NCBI RefSeq assembly: GCF_039541875.1
Contig: NZ_BAABHB010000019.1
Location: 1 to 64,000 of the forward strand
Direction: 5' to 3'
From: Nibrella viscosa
GTDB lineage: Bacteria > Bacteroidota > Bacteroidia > Cytophagales > Spirosomataceae
Length of the DNA stretch: 64,000 nucleotides
The notes under the pieces were generated by a model. That model saw only the letters and a list, made by a program, of their open reading frames with translations, was not told where the DNA came from and made no database searches. Every line of letters starts with the position of its first letter. Position 1 is the stretch's first letter. This document shows positions 8,764 through 16,100 of the stretch, in pieces. A program made the position numbers and the translations under genes.

Positions 8764-9270
8764 ATGATCTCTTTTATCAAATCCCTGAGCCAGCCGTTTC
8801 TGAAAAAAACGGTTACGTACACAGTAAATGGTGATGCCGAAACCCTGCGGAAACGGTTAAATGAACAGCTATCTAAAAGGGGTAGTTTAGTTATGACGCC
8901 GGATGGAGGCTCGTTTATGAATGTCTCCAGATTTTTGCTTATGCCTTTCCGGGCTCTTATTTCTCTGAAAGGTAATGTTATTCCGACCGGAGACAATTCG
9001 GCCAGACTGGTGGTTACTATTAAGCCTGGCTTGTTATTAAGCTTATATTTTTGGCAGAGTGTTGTCTACGTCCTGTTTGTCCTCCCAAGTTTTATGATGG
9101 TAAGCGGAGAGAGTTACCTCCAGCTTGTATATCCGGAGGTGTTTGAAGATAGTTGGAGCGCTGTCATTGTTGAGCTTAGTTTTCTTCTTTTGAGTTTTTT
9201 TTTAATCAGAACAGGAATAATGCGTGCGAGTAGCCAGGTCCAGCAGGACGTTGAAAGGTATGTGATTTGA
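8764..9270 (+). CDS. Uncharacterised small membrane protein (paralogue of the previous gene)
   Basis: A 168-residue protein with the same plan as the gene at 8056: an N-terminal soluble region with TVTYTVNGDAETLRKRLNEQL, the shared ARLVVTIKPGLLLSLYF segment, and two membrane spans near 92-115 and 130-152. The last 15 residues are polar. Its base composition is clearly more AT-rich than the 8056 gene and the neighbouring molybdoenzyme operon. That points either to different ages of the two copies or to import of one of them. No function is assignable. Confidence 0.65.
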   Translation: MISFIKSLSQPFLKKTVTYTVNGDAETLRKRLNEQLSKRGSLVMTPDGGSFMNVSRFLLMPFRALISLKGNVIPTGDNSARLVVTIKPGLLLSLYFWQSVVYVLFVLPSFMMVSGESYLQLVYPEVFEDSWSAVIVELSFLLLSFFLIRTGIMRASSQVQQDVERYVI

Positions 9271-9325
9271 TCTCTTTATACTGGGATAACCCACATCCTA
9301 TGTTGGCCATCTCTCCGAGATTTTC

Positions 9326-9345
9326 CGGACCGGCGACCCGGTCCG
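9326..9345. terminator. Perfect hairpin after the small membrane protein gene
   Basis: CGGACCGG and CCGGTCCG form a perfect 8-bp stem with a 4-base loop, 56 bp downstream of the stop at 9270. Only short T runs flank it, so termination activity is uncertain. Confidence 0.3.
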
Positions 9346-9414
9346 TTCTACTGCTACGCCAAACCAAAAAATCACTGTAGAGGGAGCCTTTACGTTTGTC
9401 CTGCGGGTGTAAGG

Positions 9415-9566
9415 TCACTTGCCGATAAGGGAGTACCCAAACCGCTTCTTGGATTCGGCGGAGAAACTGCCGACGTTCTGGTAACCGATATAGGCGGCTA
9501 TATCGGAGACATTCATGATTTTTTCACCCAGCAACTGGCTCTGGTTTAAGTGGAGCCGCATGGCGG
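9415..9566 (-). pseudogene. C-terminal remnant of an AraC-family regulator
   Basis: Minus-strand translation ending at the stop at 9415-9417 reads AMRLHLNQSQLLGEKIMN, VSDIAAYIGYQNVGSFSAES and KKRFGYSLIGK. This is the second helix-turn-helix of an AraC regulator (xVSDIAxxxGYxNxxxFxxxFKKRFGYSP). Nothing recognisable as the first helix-turn-helix or the sensor domain is found upstream. The sequence similarity stops near 9560, where a cupin-like fragment on the other strand begins. I interpret it as a truncated relic. Confidence 0.65.
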
Positions 9567-9690
9567 TAATGGCTGGCATTACCATAAGTCGTTTGATGAC
9601 CAGTTTAGCGTGCTGGAGGGTGAAACGACCATCGATAAGACTTTGGAGATTACTTTAGGTGAAACAAAGAAAAAATTGTATTTTGCTCTG
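9553..9690 (+). pseudogene. Fragment of a small cupin protein
   Basis: The in-frame leader upstream of the molybdoenzyme gene reads GGNGWHYHKSFDDQFSVLEG, the first metal-binding motif of a cupin (GGNxxHYHxSFDEQFxVLEG). It then degrades into a Lys-rich stretch without the second cupin motif. The open frame runs on into the xanthine dehydrogenase gene, but a cupin does not belong to that family, so the fusion is probably fortuitous. It overlaps or abuts the AraC relic on the opposite strand near 9560. Confidence 0.55.
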
Positions 9691-9711
9691 AGGTATAGAC
9701 TCAGACAGGGT

Positions 9712-11133
9712 ATGATTCGCTTTTTGCTCAACGATCGACTAATCGCAACCAACGAGCCTTCGGGCCAGGTTCTTCTTGACTTCATTCGGTATTCGCGTCA
9801 CCTGACCGGCACCAAAACAGGTTGCCGGGAGGGCGACTGCGGTGCCTGTACGGTGCTGGTCGGCGACTGGCACGAGAACCGGCTCCGGTACCAGTCCATG
9901 ACCTCGTGCCTGGTGCCGCTTGGCAACGCGCATGGCAGGCACATTGTCACCATTGAAGGCCTAAACCTATCCGATTCCCTCAGTCCGGTGCAACAGGCTA
10001 TGGTGGAGGAGGGTGGCTCGCAGTGCGGATTTTGTACGGTCGGGTTTATTGTTTCGCTAACCGGCTACAGCCTGAGTGCCAAACCCGCCACGTACCAGAA
10101 TGGCATTACGGCTATCGACGGCAATATCTGCCGTTGCACCGGCTACAAATCCATCGAACGTGCCGTAGCCCGCATCAGCCGGGAACTGGCTGAGCGGCCG
10201 GCCGACGGGGCGGTTGACTGGCTGATTGGGAATCGGTTTTTGCCCCCTTATTTTGCGCAGATACCGCAGCGAATGCTGGCGCTACAGGAGCAGTTAGCAG
10301 CAGAATCGGTGGAGCACCAGAACGGTCATACACCCATTCCGGTCGGCGGAGGTACCGACCTGTTCGTGCAGAAGCCGGAAGCCATGCGGCAGGCAGCCAT
10401 TCATCATTTATACGGTAAACCGGCGCTTACCAGCATCTACCAGGCCGGGGATTACGTCTATATCGGGGCGTCCTGCACGGCCGACGATCTGCTGAATGCT
10501 CCATTGCTGAACCAGCTTTTTCCGAAGCTGCCTGACTACCTGAAACTGATCTCTTCAACGCCCATCCGAAACATGGGCACGGTGGCGGGTAACCTCATCA
10601 ATGCGTCGCCCATTGGGGACCTCAGCATCTGGCTGCTGGCCCTTGACGCACAGGTGGTGCTGCGCTCCGGTACCAAGCAACGGACACTGCCTCTGCGGAA
10701 GCTGTACCGGGGCTACAAAACGTTGGATAAAACGCCTGAAGAGGTGCTGGAATCGGTTTCGTTCAGGATGCCCGGAGCGCAGGCTAAATTCCATTTTGAG
10801 AAGGTCAGCAAGCGGACGTATCTGGATATTGCCAGCGTCAACACGGCCCTGCTGCTCGAAACCAGCGGGGGACTGATTACCCTGGCGCATGTATCGGCCG
10901 GGGGCGTTGCACCGGTGCCGCTGTACCTGTCGCTGACCTCGGCGTTTCTGGTCGGTAAGCCGCTGACGGCCGATACCATCCGGAACGCCATTAAGGTTGC
11001 CCAAACGGAGATTGCCCCTATCAGCGATGTGCGGGGCTCGGCCACCTACAAGCGGCTGTTGTTCCGGCAGCTGTTCTACGCCCACTTCCTGACCTTGTTT
11101 TCCACCCAGCCTGATCTGCCCCCACTCGTATGA
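9712..11133 (+). CDS. xdhA: Xanthine dehydrogenase small subunit ([2Fe-2S] and FAD domains)
   Basis: A 473-residue subunit that moves electrons from a molybdenum site to NAD+. The plant-type [2Fe-2S] cluster uses Cys38, 43, 46 and 66 (CREGDCGAC). The second cluster uses Cys105, 108, 140 and 142 (CGFC, CRC). The FAD domain follows from about 205, with PVGGGTDLFVQ (210-220) and RNMGTVAGNLINASPIGD. This matches XdhA of the two-subunit bacterial type. I chose the ATG at 9712 (MIRFLLNDRL) because the ferredoxin fold starts there; the 54 upstream residues are an unrelated cupin fragment. The ATGA overlap with the next gene shows a tight operon. The expected substrate is hypoxanthine/xanthine, but related purine or aldehyde oxidations cannot be excluded. 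Confidence 0.9.
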   Translation: MIRFLLNDRLIATNEPSGQVLLDFIRYSRHLTGTKTGCREGDCGACTVLVGDWHENRLRYQSMTSCLVPLGNAHGRHIVTIEGLNLSDSLSPVQQAMVEEGGSQCGFCTVGFIVSLTGYSLSAKPATYQNGITAIDGNICRCTGYKSIERAVARISRELAERPADGAVDWLIGNRFLPPYFAQIPQRMLALQEQLAAESVEHQNGHTPIPVGGGTDLFVQKPEAMRQAAIHHLYGKPALTSIYQAGDYVYIGASCTADDLLNAPLLNQLFPKLPDYLKLISSTPIRNMGTVAGNLINASPIGDLSIWLLALDAQVVLRSGTKQRTLPLRKLYRGYKTLDKTPEEVLESVSFRMPGAQAKFHFEKVSKRTYLDIASVNTALLLETSGGLITLAHVSAGGVAPVPLYLSLTSAFLVGKPLTADTIRNAIKVAQTEIAPISDVRGSATYKRLLFRQLFYAHFLTLFSTQPDLPPLV

Positions 11134-13430
11134 GCTTTGTAGACGCCAACACCCACGTCCGGGGCGAATCCCTGTACCTCGATGATCTGCCCGTTGTGAC
11201 CGGCACCCTGTACGCCTGCGTGTATTCGTCGCCGGTAGCGCACGGCCGCATCCGGAGCCTCGATTATACCGAAGCGCTGGATACGCCCGGCGTAGTTCGG
11301 GTCATTACGGCCGCCGACATTACCGGTGAAAACCAGATTGGCGGTATCGTGCCGGACGAACCCCTGCTGGCCGCAGAAACTGTCGATTTCTGGGGCATGC
11401 CCATCGCGTTAGTGATTGCCGAAACCGATGAGATTGCCAGGGCGGCCGTGCATAAAATAAAGGCAGACATTGATCCGCTGCCGGTCATTACCGACCCGCG
11501 TGAAGCCTATGCACAGGGCCACCTGATTGTACCCTCCCGCACGTTCCGTTTGGGTGAGGCCGAAGTCGCTTTTGCCGACTGCGATTTCGTCATCGACGGT
11601 CGAGCCGATTCGGGCGGGCAGGAGCATTTGTACCTGGAAACCCACGGGGCCTACGCCATACCGCTCGAAAATGGGCACATTAAGTTGTACTCCTCTACCC
11701 AGGGGCCAACGGCGGTGCAGCGCACGGTAGCGCGGGTGCTGGGCGTTCCCATGCATCAGATTGAGGTCGACGTGACCCGGCTGGGGGGCGGTTTCGGCGG
11801 CAAAGAGGATCAGGCCAACGGCTGGGCCGCCCTGGTCGCCCTGGCTACCCTGCTGCTGCGCCGGCCGGTCAAGTACATCCTGCACCGGATGGAAGACCTG
11901 CGCATGAGCGGCAAGCGGCATCCGTACTCGTCCGATTTTCGCATTGGTCTGACTAAAGACCTGAAGATAAAAGCCTACCAGGTTACGTTTTACCAGAACG
12001 CCGGCGCATCGGCCGATCTGTCACCGGCGGTTATGGAACGGACGCTCTTTCACGCCAACAACACCTATTTCATTCCAAACCTGACGGCCACGGCCTATAG
12101 CTGCCGCACCAACCTGCCATCCAACACGGCCTTTAGGGGTTTTGGTGGCCCACAGGCCATGTTCGTGATCGAATCGGCCATTGCCAAAGCGGCTGAGGTG
12201 CTGGGTGTGCCGGCTTCCGATATCCAGCGGGTCAATCTGCTGCAGGAAGGCGACGAGTTCCACTACGGCCAGCGGGCCGAAGGCTGCGAAGCCCTACACT
12301 GCTGGACCGATGCCGTAGCGCGTTTTAACCTGGCCCAACTCCGGCAGGAGGCAGATGAATTTAACGCCTGTAATTCCCTGTACAAAAAAGGCCTGGCCAT
12401 AATGCCGATCTGTTTCGGCATCTCGTTCACCAAAAAATGGATGAACCAGGCCGGGGCGCTCGTTCACATCTACACCGACGGCAGCGTGGGTGTCAGTACG
12501 GGGGCTGTTGAAATGGGGCAGGGGGTAAACATGAAAATGATGCAGGTGGCGGCCCAGTGTCTGTCGGTCAGCCTGGAGCGTATCAAACTGGAGACAACCA
12601 ATACCACTCGCGTTGCCAACACCTCGCCCTCGGCCGCCAGCGCCACCTCCGACCTCAATGGCAAAGCCTTGCAACTCGCCTGCCACGCACTCACCGAGCG
12701 GCTGGTGGCTGTGGCACGTATACGGCTGGGCGTTCGTGAAGAGCAATCTGTGCGGCTGCAGAACGAGCAGGTATGGGTAGCCGACCAGCCAACGGAGCTG
12801 ACCTGGTCGCAGCTGATCTGGGAAGCGTATCAGCAGCGGGTTAGCCTGACCGAGCAGGCCCACTACGCCACGCCGGCCATACACTTCGATCTGGTCACCG
12901 AAAAAGGCCACCCGTTTGCCTACCATGTGTACGGCACCGCCATCATCGGCGTTACGCTCGACTGCCTGCGGGGCACTTATGTCTTCGATTACGTAAACGT
13001 TAGTCATGATTTCGGCAAGAGCATGAACACACTCGTAGATAGGGGGCAGGCAGAAGGTGCCATTGTGCAGGGCATCGGCTGGATGACGCTGGAGGATCTG
13101 CAGTACAATACCGCCGGCAAACTACTGTCCAATGCCCTGTCGACCTACAAGATCCCGGACATCTATGCTGTGCCGAAGGAGATCGACGTGCATTTTCTGG
13201 ATACGCCGGGGAGCGACTACGCCATTATGCGCTCCAAGGCGGTGGGTGAGCCGCCGTTGATGTACGGCATTGGGGCTTACTTTGCGCTGCGTAACGCCAT
13301 CCGGGCCTATGCCCCCAACACCGAATTGCCCTTCTCGGCTCCCCTGACGCCGGAGAAAGTGCTGCTGGCTTTATATCCGGAGTTTGCCCGGACATTGGCT
13401 CCGCAGCCGGCCGGTAAAACTACCGCGTAG
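11130..13430 (+). CDS. xdhB: Xanthine dehydrogenase molybdopterin-binding subunit
   Basis: The 766-residue catalytic subunit, normal for XdhB. Molybdopterin-binding signatures are present: GGGFGGKED near 228, AFRGFGGPQAM near 336, EMGQGVNMKM near 463, and the base catalyst Glu at about 707 in KAVGEPPLMYG. The substrate channel SGGQEHLYLETHGAYA (about 160-176) fits the purine-oxidising branch. Its ATG overlaps the XdhA stop (ATGA). The sulfuration/chaperone gene xdhC is not in this window, so maturation must be supplied elsewhere. Purine catabolism is the most likely role; no purine transporter or uricase is nearby. Confidence 0.9.
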   Translation: MSFVDANTHVRGESLYLDDLPVVTGTLYACVYSSPVAHGRIRSLDYTEALDTPGVVRVITAADITGENQIGGIVPDEPLLAAETVDFWGMPIALVIAETDEIARAAVHKIKADIDPLPVITDPREAYAQGHLIVPSRTFRLGEAEVAFADCDFVIDGRADSGGQEHLYLETHGAYAIPLENGHIKLYSSTQGPTAVQRTVARVLGVPMHQIEVDVTRLGGGFGGKEDQANGWAALVALATLLLRRPVKYILHRMEDLRMSGKRHPYSSDFRIGLTKDLKIKAYQVTFYQNAGASADLSPAVMERTLFHANNTYFIPNLTATAYSCRTNLPSNTAFRGFGGPQAMFVIESAIAKAAEVLGVPASDIQRVNLLQEGDEFHYGQRAEGCEALHCWTDAVARFNLAQLRQEADEFNACNSLYKKGLAIMPICFGISFTKKWMNQAGALVHIYTDGSVGVSTGAVEMGQGVNMKMMQVAAQCLSVSLERIKLETTNTTRVANTSPSAASATSDLNGKALQLACHALTERLVAVARIRLGVREEQSVRLQNEQVWVADQPTELTWSQLIWEAYQQRVSLTEQAHYATPAIHFDLVTEKGHPFAYHVYGTAIIGVTLDCLRGTYVFDYVNVSHDFGKSMNTLVDRGQAEGAIVQGIGWMTLEDLQYNTAGKLLSNALSTYKIPDIYAVPKEIDVHFLDTPGSDYAIMRSKAVGEPPLMYGIGAYFALRNAIRAYAPNTELPFSAPLTPEKVLLALYPEFARTLAPQPAGKTTA

Positions 13431-13493
13431 CCGAACGTTGCCAGGGAGCGCATAGGCTAATATTTCGTAGATAACGATGAAATAGTACAATAA

Positions 13494-13501
13494 TAAATTT
13501 G
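13494..13501 (+). promoter_or_regulatory. Bacteroidota -7 element
   Basis: TAAATTTG matches TAnnTTTG and lies 51 bp before the ATG at 13553, in an AT-rich stretch after the xdhB stop. A good -33 box is not seen at the usual distance. Confidence 0.42.
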
Positions 13502-13552
13502 CTTTTTACAAGATGGTGCGGTAACTTAATCATATACCAAGCCAATATTGCC

Positions 13553-14035
13553 ATGAGAAATCTTATTATTGTAGTTGCTCTATGGTGTTGCTTTACGGTA
13601 CCGAGCCAGGGGCAGTCGGATCAGGATGCAATTAAAAAGGTGTTGCTTAACGAAACGCAGGGTTTTTTTACGCGGGATAAAGCCAAATGGGCAAATGCCT
13701 GGGCGCATACGCCATACATTTATTTTGCAGCTAACTTATACGGTGGCGATTTTATGCTGATTAAAGGCTGGAGTAACCTGGAGAAACAATTTGCCAATCA
13801 GTTTAAAAGCAAAAAACTGCTGGATAAAGTAAGTATTCAGAACGCCAATTACACCATTCATCTGAACGGTAACATGGCCTTTGTCTCGTACGACCAGACT
13901 CTTTTTGACAGCCAGGGAAAAACTACCTCAAAAGAATCGAGGGTGCTGGAAAAGCTGAATGGCGAATGGAAGATTATCAATGTTATTGCCCTGACTAATC
14001 TGAAAAACTTTGGTCTGGCGCAGCAAACAAAATGA
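13553..14035 (+). CDS. Secreted SnoaL/NTF2-like protein
   Basis: A 160-residue exported protein. The signal peptide is MRNLIIVVALWCCFTVPSQG with cleavage near residue 20. The rest has the plan of DUF4440/SnoaL-like (NTF2 fold) proteins: an N-terminal helix (DAIKKVLLNETQGFF), then beta strands ending in ESRVLEKLNGEWKIINVIAL. Such proteins are often binding or accessory proteins without conserved catalysis. The frame is open to 13499, but the ATG at 13553 begins a proper signal peptide. It stands alone, with its own -7 element and a terminator. Confidence 0.75.
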   Translation: MRNLIIVVALWCCFTVPSQGQSDQDAIKKVLLNETQGFFTRDKAKWANAWAHTPYIYFAANLYGGDFMLIKGWSNLEKQFANQFKSKKLLDKVSIQNANYTIHLNGNMAFVSYDQTLFDSQGKTTSKESRVLEKLNGEWKIINVIALTNLKNFGLAQQTK

Positions 14036-14057
14036 GCCTGTAACGTAATTACAGCGG

Positions 14058-14099
14058 AGAAAAGCCTCGCCGAAATTCTAAAGGCGGGGCTTTTCTTTT
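14058..14099 (+). terminator. Rho-independent terminator
   Basis: AAAAGCCTCGCC and GGCGGGGCTTTT form a 12-bp stem with one G-T wobble, followed by CTTTTG. It lies 24 bp after the SnoaL-like gene and faces the convergent gene ending at 14106, so it may serve both. Confidence 0.8.
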
Positions 14100-14105
14100 G
14101 CCTGG

Positions 14106-14591
14106 TTAAGCCTCCGTACCTTCGGTCTGACTGGCTTTCCGGCGACCCCGACGGCTGCCGCCTTCCGGTTTCTGACGGGGTGTACCCTCTCCGGTTAAAT
14201 TTAGTTCGTAGCCGCTTACGTCTTCCTGCGAAAAAGGTTTAATCGTAAACTCATACTGGGTATTCTCGTAATCGAGTCCTACTTTATCGAAAAAGCCGGC
14301 TAACGCAATGGTTTGACCCCGGCCGGTCTTTGCTAACTCAAAGGCCTCAGGATCATCCTGCTCCGTCGGAACCAGAAACAACGTTTTAAACGCTCTTTTC
14401 CGCTCTTCCGTGCCTACTTTAAACTTTTTATTGGCCGTATCCATGCTTAATTCCTCCTGAACTTTCTGAGAAATTGATAGACGTCCCGTCTTGGAAACGG
14501 TGCAAATTAACTCATTTTCCTTTGGTGTCTCTTTCGTTTTTGTCTCCTGAACTTCCTGGGGAGAGTAAAAACGAATCCTTTTTTGTTTCAT
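14106..14591 (-). CDS. Uncharacterised protein with basic C-terminal tail
   Basis: A 161-residue protein I do not recognise. The N-terminal 40 residues are Lys/Glu/Thr-rich and probably disordered. The stretch TVSKTGRLSIS followed by KFKVGTEERKRAFKTLFLVP resembles the swapped-hairpin style of AbrB-like proteins, but the match is weak. The last 30 residues are Gly/Arg/Lys-rich (SRRGRRKAS) and could bind nucleic acid. There is no signal peptide or membrane span. Its promoter region carries a perfect 14-bp palindrome overlapping the -7 box. Confidence 0.6.
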   Translation of the reverse strand: MKQKRIRFYSPQEVQETKTKETPKENELICTVSKTGRLSISQKVQEELSMDTANKKFKVGTEERKRAFKTLFLVPTEQDDPEAFELAKTGRGQTIALAGFFDKVGLDYENTQYEFTIKPFSQEDVSGYELNLTGEGTPRQKPEGGSRRGRRKASQTEGTEA

Positions 14592-14624
14592 GGAATTAGC
14601 AGGTTTTTGTGTGATAACTAAAAT

Positions 14625-14660
14625 GATTTGCGCAAATCTATTGAAAATATTTTATTCAAA
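14625..14660 (-). promoter_or_regulatory. Promoter with palindromic operator for the basic-tail protein
   Basis: On the minus strand TTTG (14657-14660) and TAGATTTG (14633-14640) form a Bacteroidota -33/-7 pair with a 16-bp spacer, shorter than the usual 19-21. The -7 box overlaps the perfect palindrome GATTTGCGCAAATC (14625-14638). A dimeric repressor bound there would cover the transcription start. Confidence 0.5.
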
Positions 14661-15055
14661 ACCAATTAACTGAGTTTACTTGTATGGCCTGCATTCAAAG
14701 AGGTGAAATTTGATTTACTTTTCGCAATAGTTGTAGGTAACCAAAACCTGGAATATGGGTTTTCAACAGGAACACCGCAAACTTCCTTGGACATTGTAAA
14801 GCTAAAAACCGACGACAATAAACGCGCACTAAACCGGTTCAGGCGCATTGCATCCGGTGTTGCCCCACCTTATTTTACGGTTTATCCAGGGAGTTTTTTA
14901 ACAAACATCACCGGAGAATCAACATCAAAATCGGGGAGTTTTGGTACAGTCAATAAGCAGAAAAGGTGCCGTTAAGTAGCGATACTCTATAGAATTATCT
15001 GATTACGTTTGGGCCCGTATGCCAAGCGATCCGTTCAATCGTGTATGCGCTTACC
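14661..15055. other. AT-rich gap with a doubtful small open frame
   Basis: About 400 bp between the basic-tail protein and the SGNH lipoprotein gene, clearly more AT-rich than the surroundings. A plus-strand frame from GTG at 14703 to 14975 encodes 90 residues beginning MKFDLLFAIVVGNQNLEYGF. I recognise no family and see no ribosome-binding site. It could be a small unknown gene or a worn fragment of an imported one. No RNA gene is evident. Confidence 0.3.
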
Positions 15056-16096
15056 TCAGCCATTATTGGCTGGTCCGTATAGCGGGCCGGCCAGCCGTTT
15101 AGTGACTTCCCGCAGCCAGAGCGCACGGCCGGTGCAGTTCCAGTGCGAATCCCCGACGGCGTAGACCGGCTCGCGGCTCCGGGTGTATACGCTGTATATA
15201 TCAATGATGGGTATACGGCGTTTGGGGTGCCGCTGAACGCGTTCAATAAGGTGGTTATAGGGCCCCTGCCCAGGGTCCAGCACACTGGCTTTATTGGGGA
15301 TAATGGACAAATACACCTCGTTGAAGCCGAGCGCCCGATAGCGGTCGTACACCCGGTTCAGACTGTCGACGAGAGCGTCGAGTTCGGTAGCCGGCAGGGG
15401 GGTGAACGACGAACTGATGGTGGCGGTATCGGTATCCAGCCCGACAAATACATGCTGCCGGTTGCGGGAGACACCTACCTTGGGGTCCCAGCGATCGAAA
15501 AGCCGGAAGTTCAGGCTTGCTTTTTGTTCTTTAAACCACAAAAACAAATCATGGCTGAACAGAATGGTCTCCAGGCGTTCTTCCAGCCCGGTGGACTTTA
15601 TCAGCGCGGAGAGCTGCTGGTGCCATGAGGGGGCCGCCGGCGGGGGCAGCGGGCGGCTGGTATCGGTTACCACCACAAGATTGTTTACCGGGCGGCTGAA
15701 ATGCTCGCGAAAGTGCCGTTCCACGGTTTCGAGCAGCAGCACATTGCGCCGGCCTGGGTCAGGCTGTACCTGGTTTTGTTTCTCCCAGTGGGTGTAGTGA
15801 TAGTAGCCAACCGGAAAATCCTGCCGGCTGATGCGCTGGGCTTCGGTAAAGCTATCGCCGATGATGTACAGGTGGGTGCTGTCGGCACCGGCCTGGGGCC
15901 GGGCGCTGGTGGGTGGGCAGGGCGGCTGGGGCTCTTTAAACTGGGGCAGCCCGGATAGCCGGTACAGGTCGCCATAGCGATAATCATCGGGAACGATACC
16001 GGTCTGGTAATACCAGCGCATCATCTCGCGGGAGCAGCCGCCGGCATACAGGAGCACGGCAATCAGTAAGGTGAGGTAGCGAAAGAAACGGGCCAT
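15056..16096 (-). CDS. SGNH/AlgX-like hydrolase-fold lipoprotein
   Basis: A 346-residue exported protein. The N-terminus MARFFRYLTLLIAVLLYAGG ends in an AGGC lipobox, so it is probably lipid-anchored. The SGNH/AlgX-type signature is GDSFTEAQ (near residue 81) with the distal block GDSHWNCTG near 320. This corresponds to the Ser and Asp-x-x-His of the GDSL fold found in AlgJ/AlgX-like O-acetyltransferase partners. It lies five bases after a large membrane-anchored protein and in line with a GT2 gene. That context suggests acyl transfer or removal on a surface polymer. No MBOAT acyltransferase accompanies it. Confidence 0.65.
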   Translation of the reverse strand: MARFFRYLTLLIAVLLYAGGCSREMMRWYYQTGIVPDDYRYGDLYRLSGLPQFKEPQPPCPPTSARPQAGADSTHLYIIGDSFTEAQRISRQDFPVGYYHYTHWEKQNQVQPDPGRRNVLLLETVERHFREHFSRPVNNLVVVTDTSRPLPPPAAPSWHQQLSALIKSTGLEERLETILFSHDLFLWFKEQKASLNFRLFDRWDPKVGVSRNRQHVFVGLDTDTATISSSFTPLPATELDALVDSLNRVYDRYRALGFNEVYLSIIPNKASVLDPGQGPYNHLIERVQRHPKRRIPIIDIYSVYTRSREPVYAVGDSHWNCTGRALWLREVTKRLAGPLYGPANNG

Positions 16097-16100
16097 ACGC

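Noticed and set aside
12294..13007. Minus-strand open frame of 237 codons inside xdhB
   Set aside because: Antisense shadow of a gene with clear molybdopterin-binding motifs.
14703..14975. Small plus-strand frame of 90 codons in the AT-rich gap
   Set aside because: GTG start without ribosome-binding site and no family match; kept only as a doubtful item within the gap entry.
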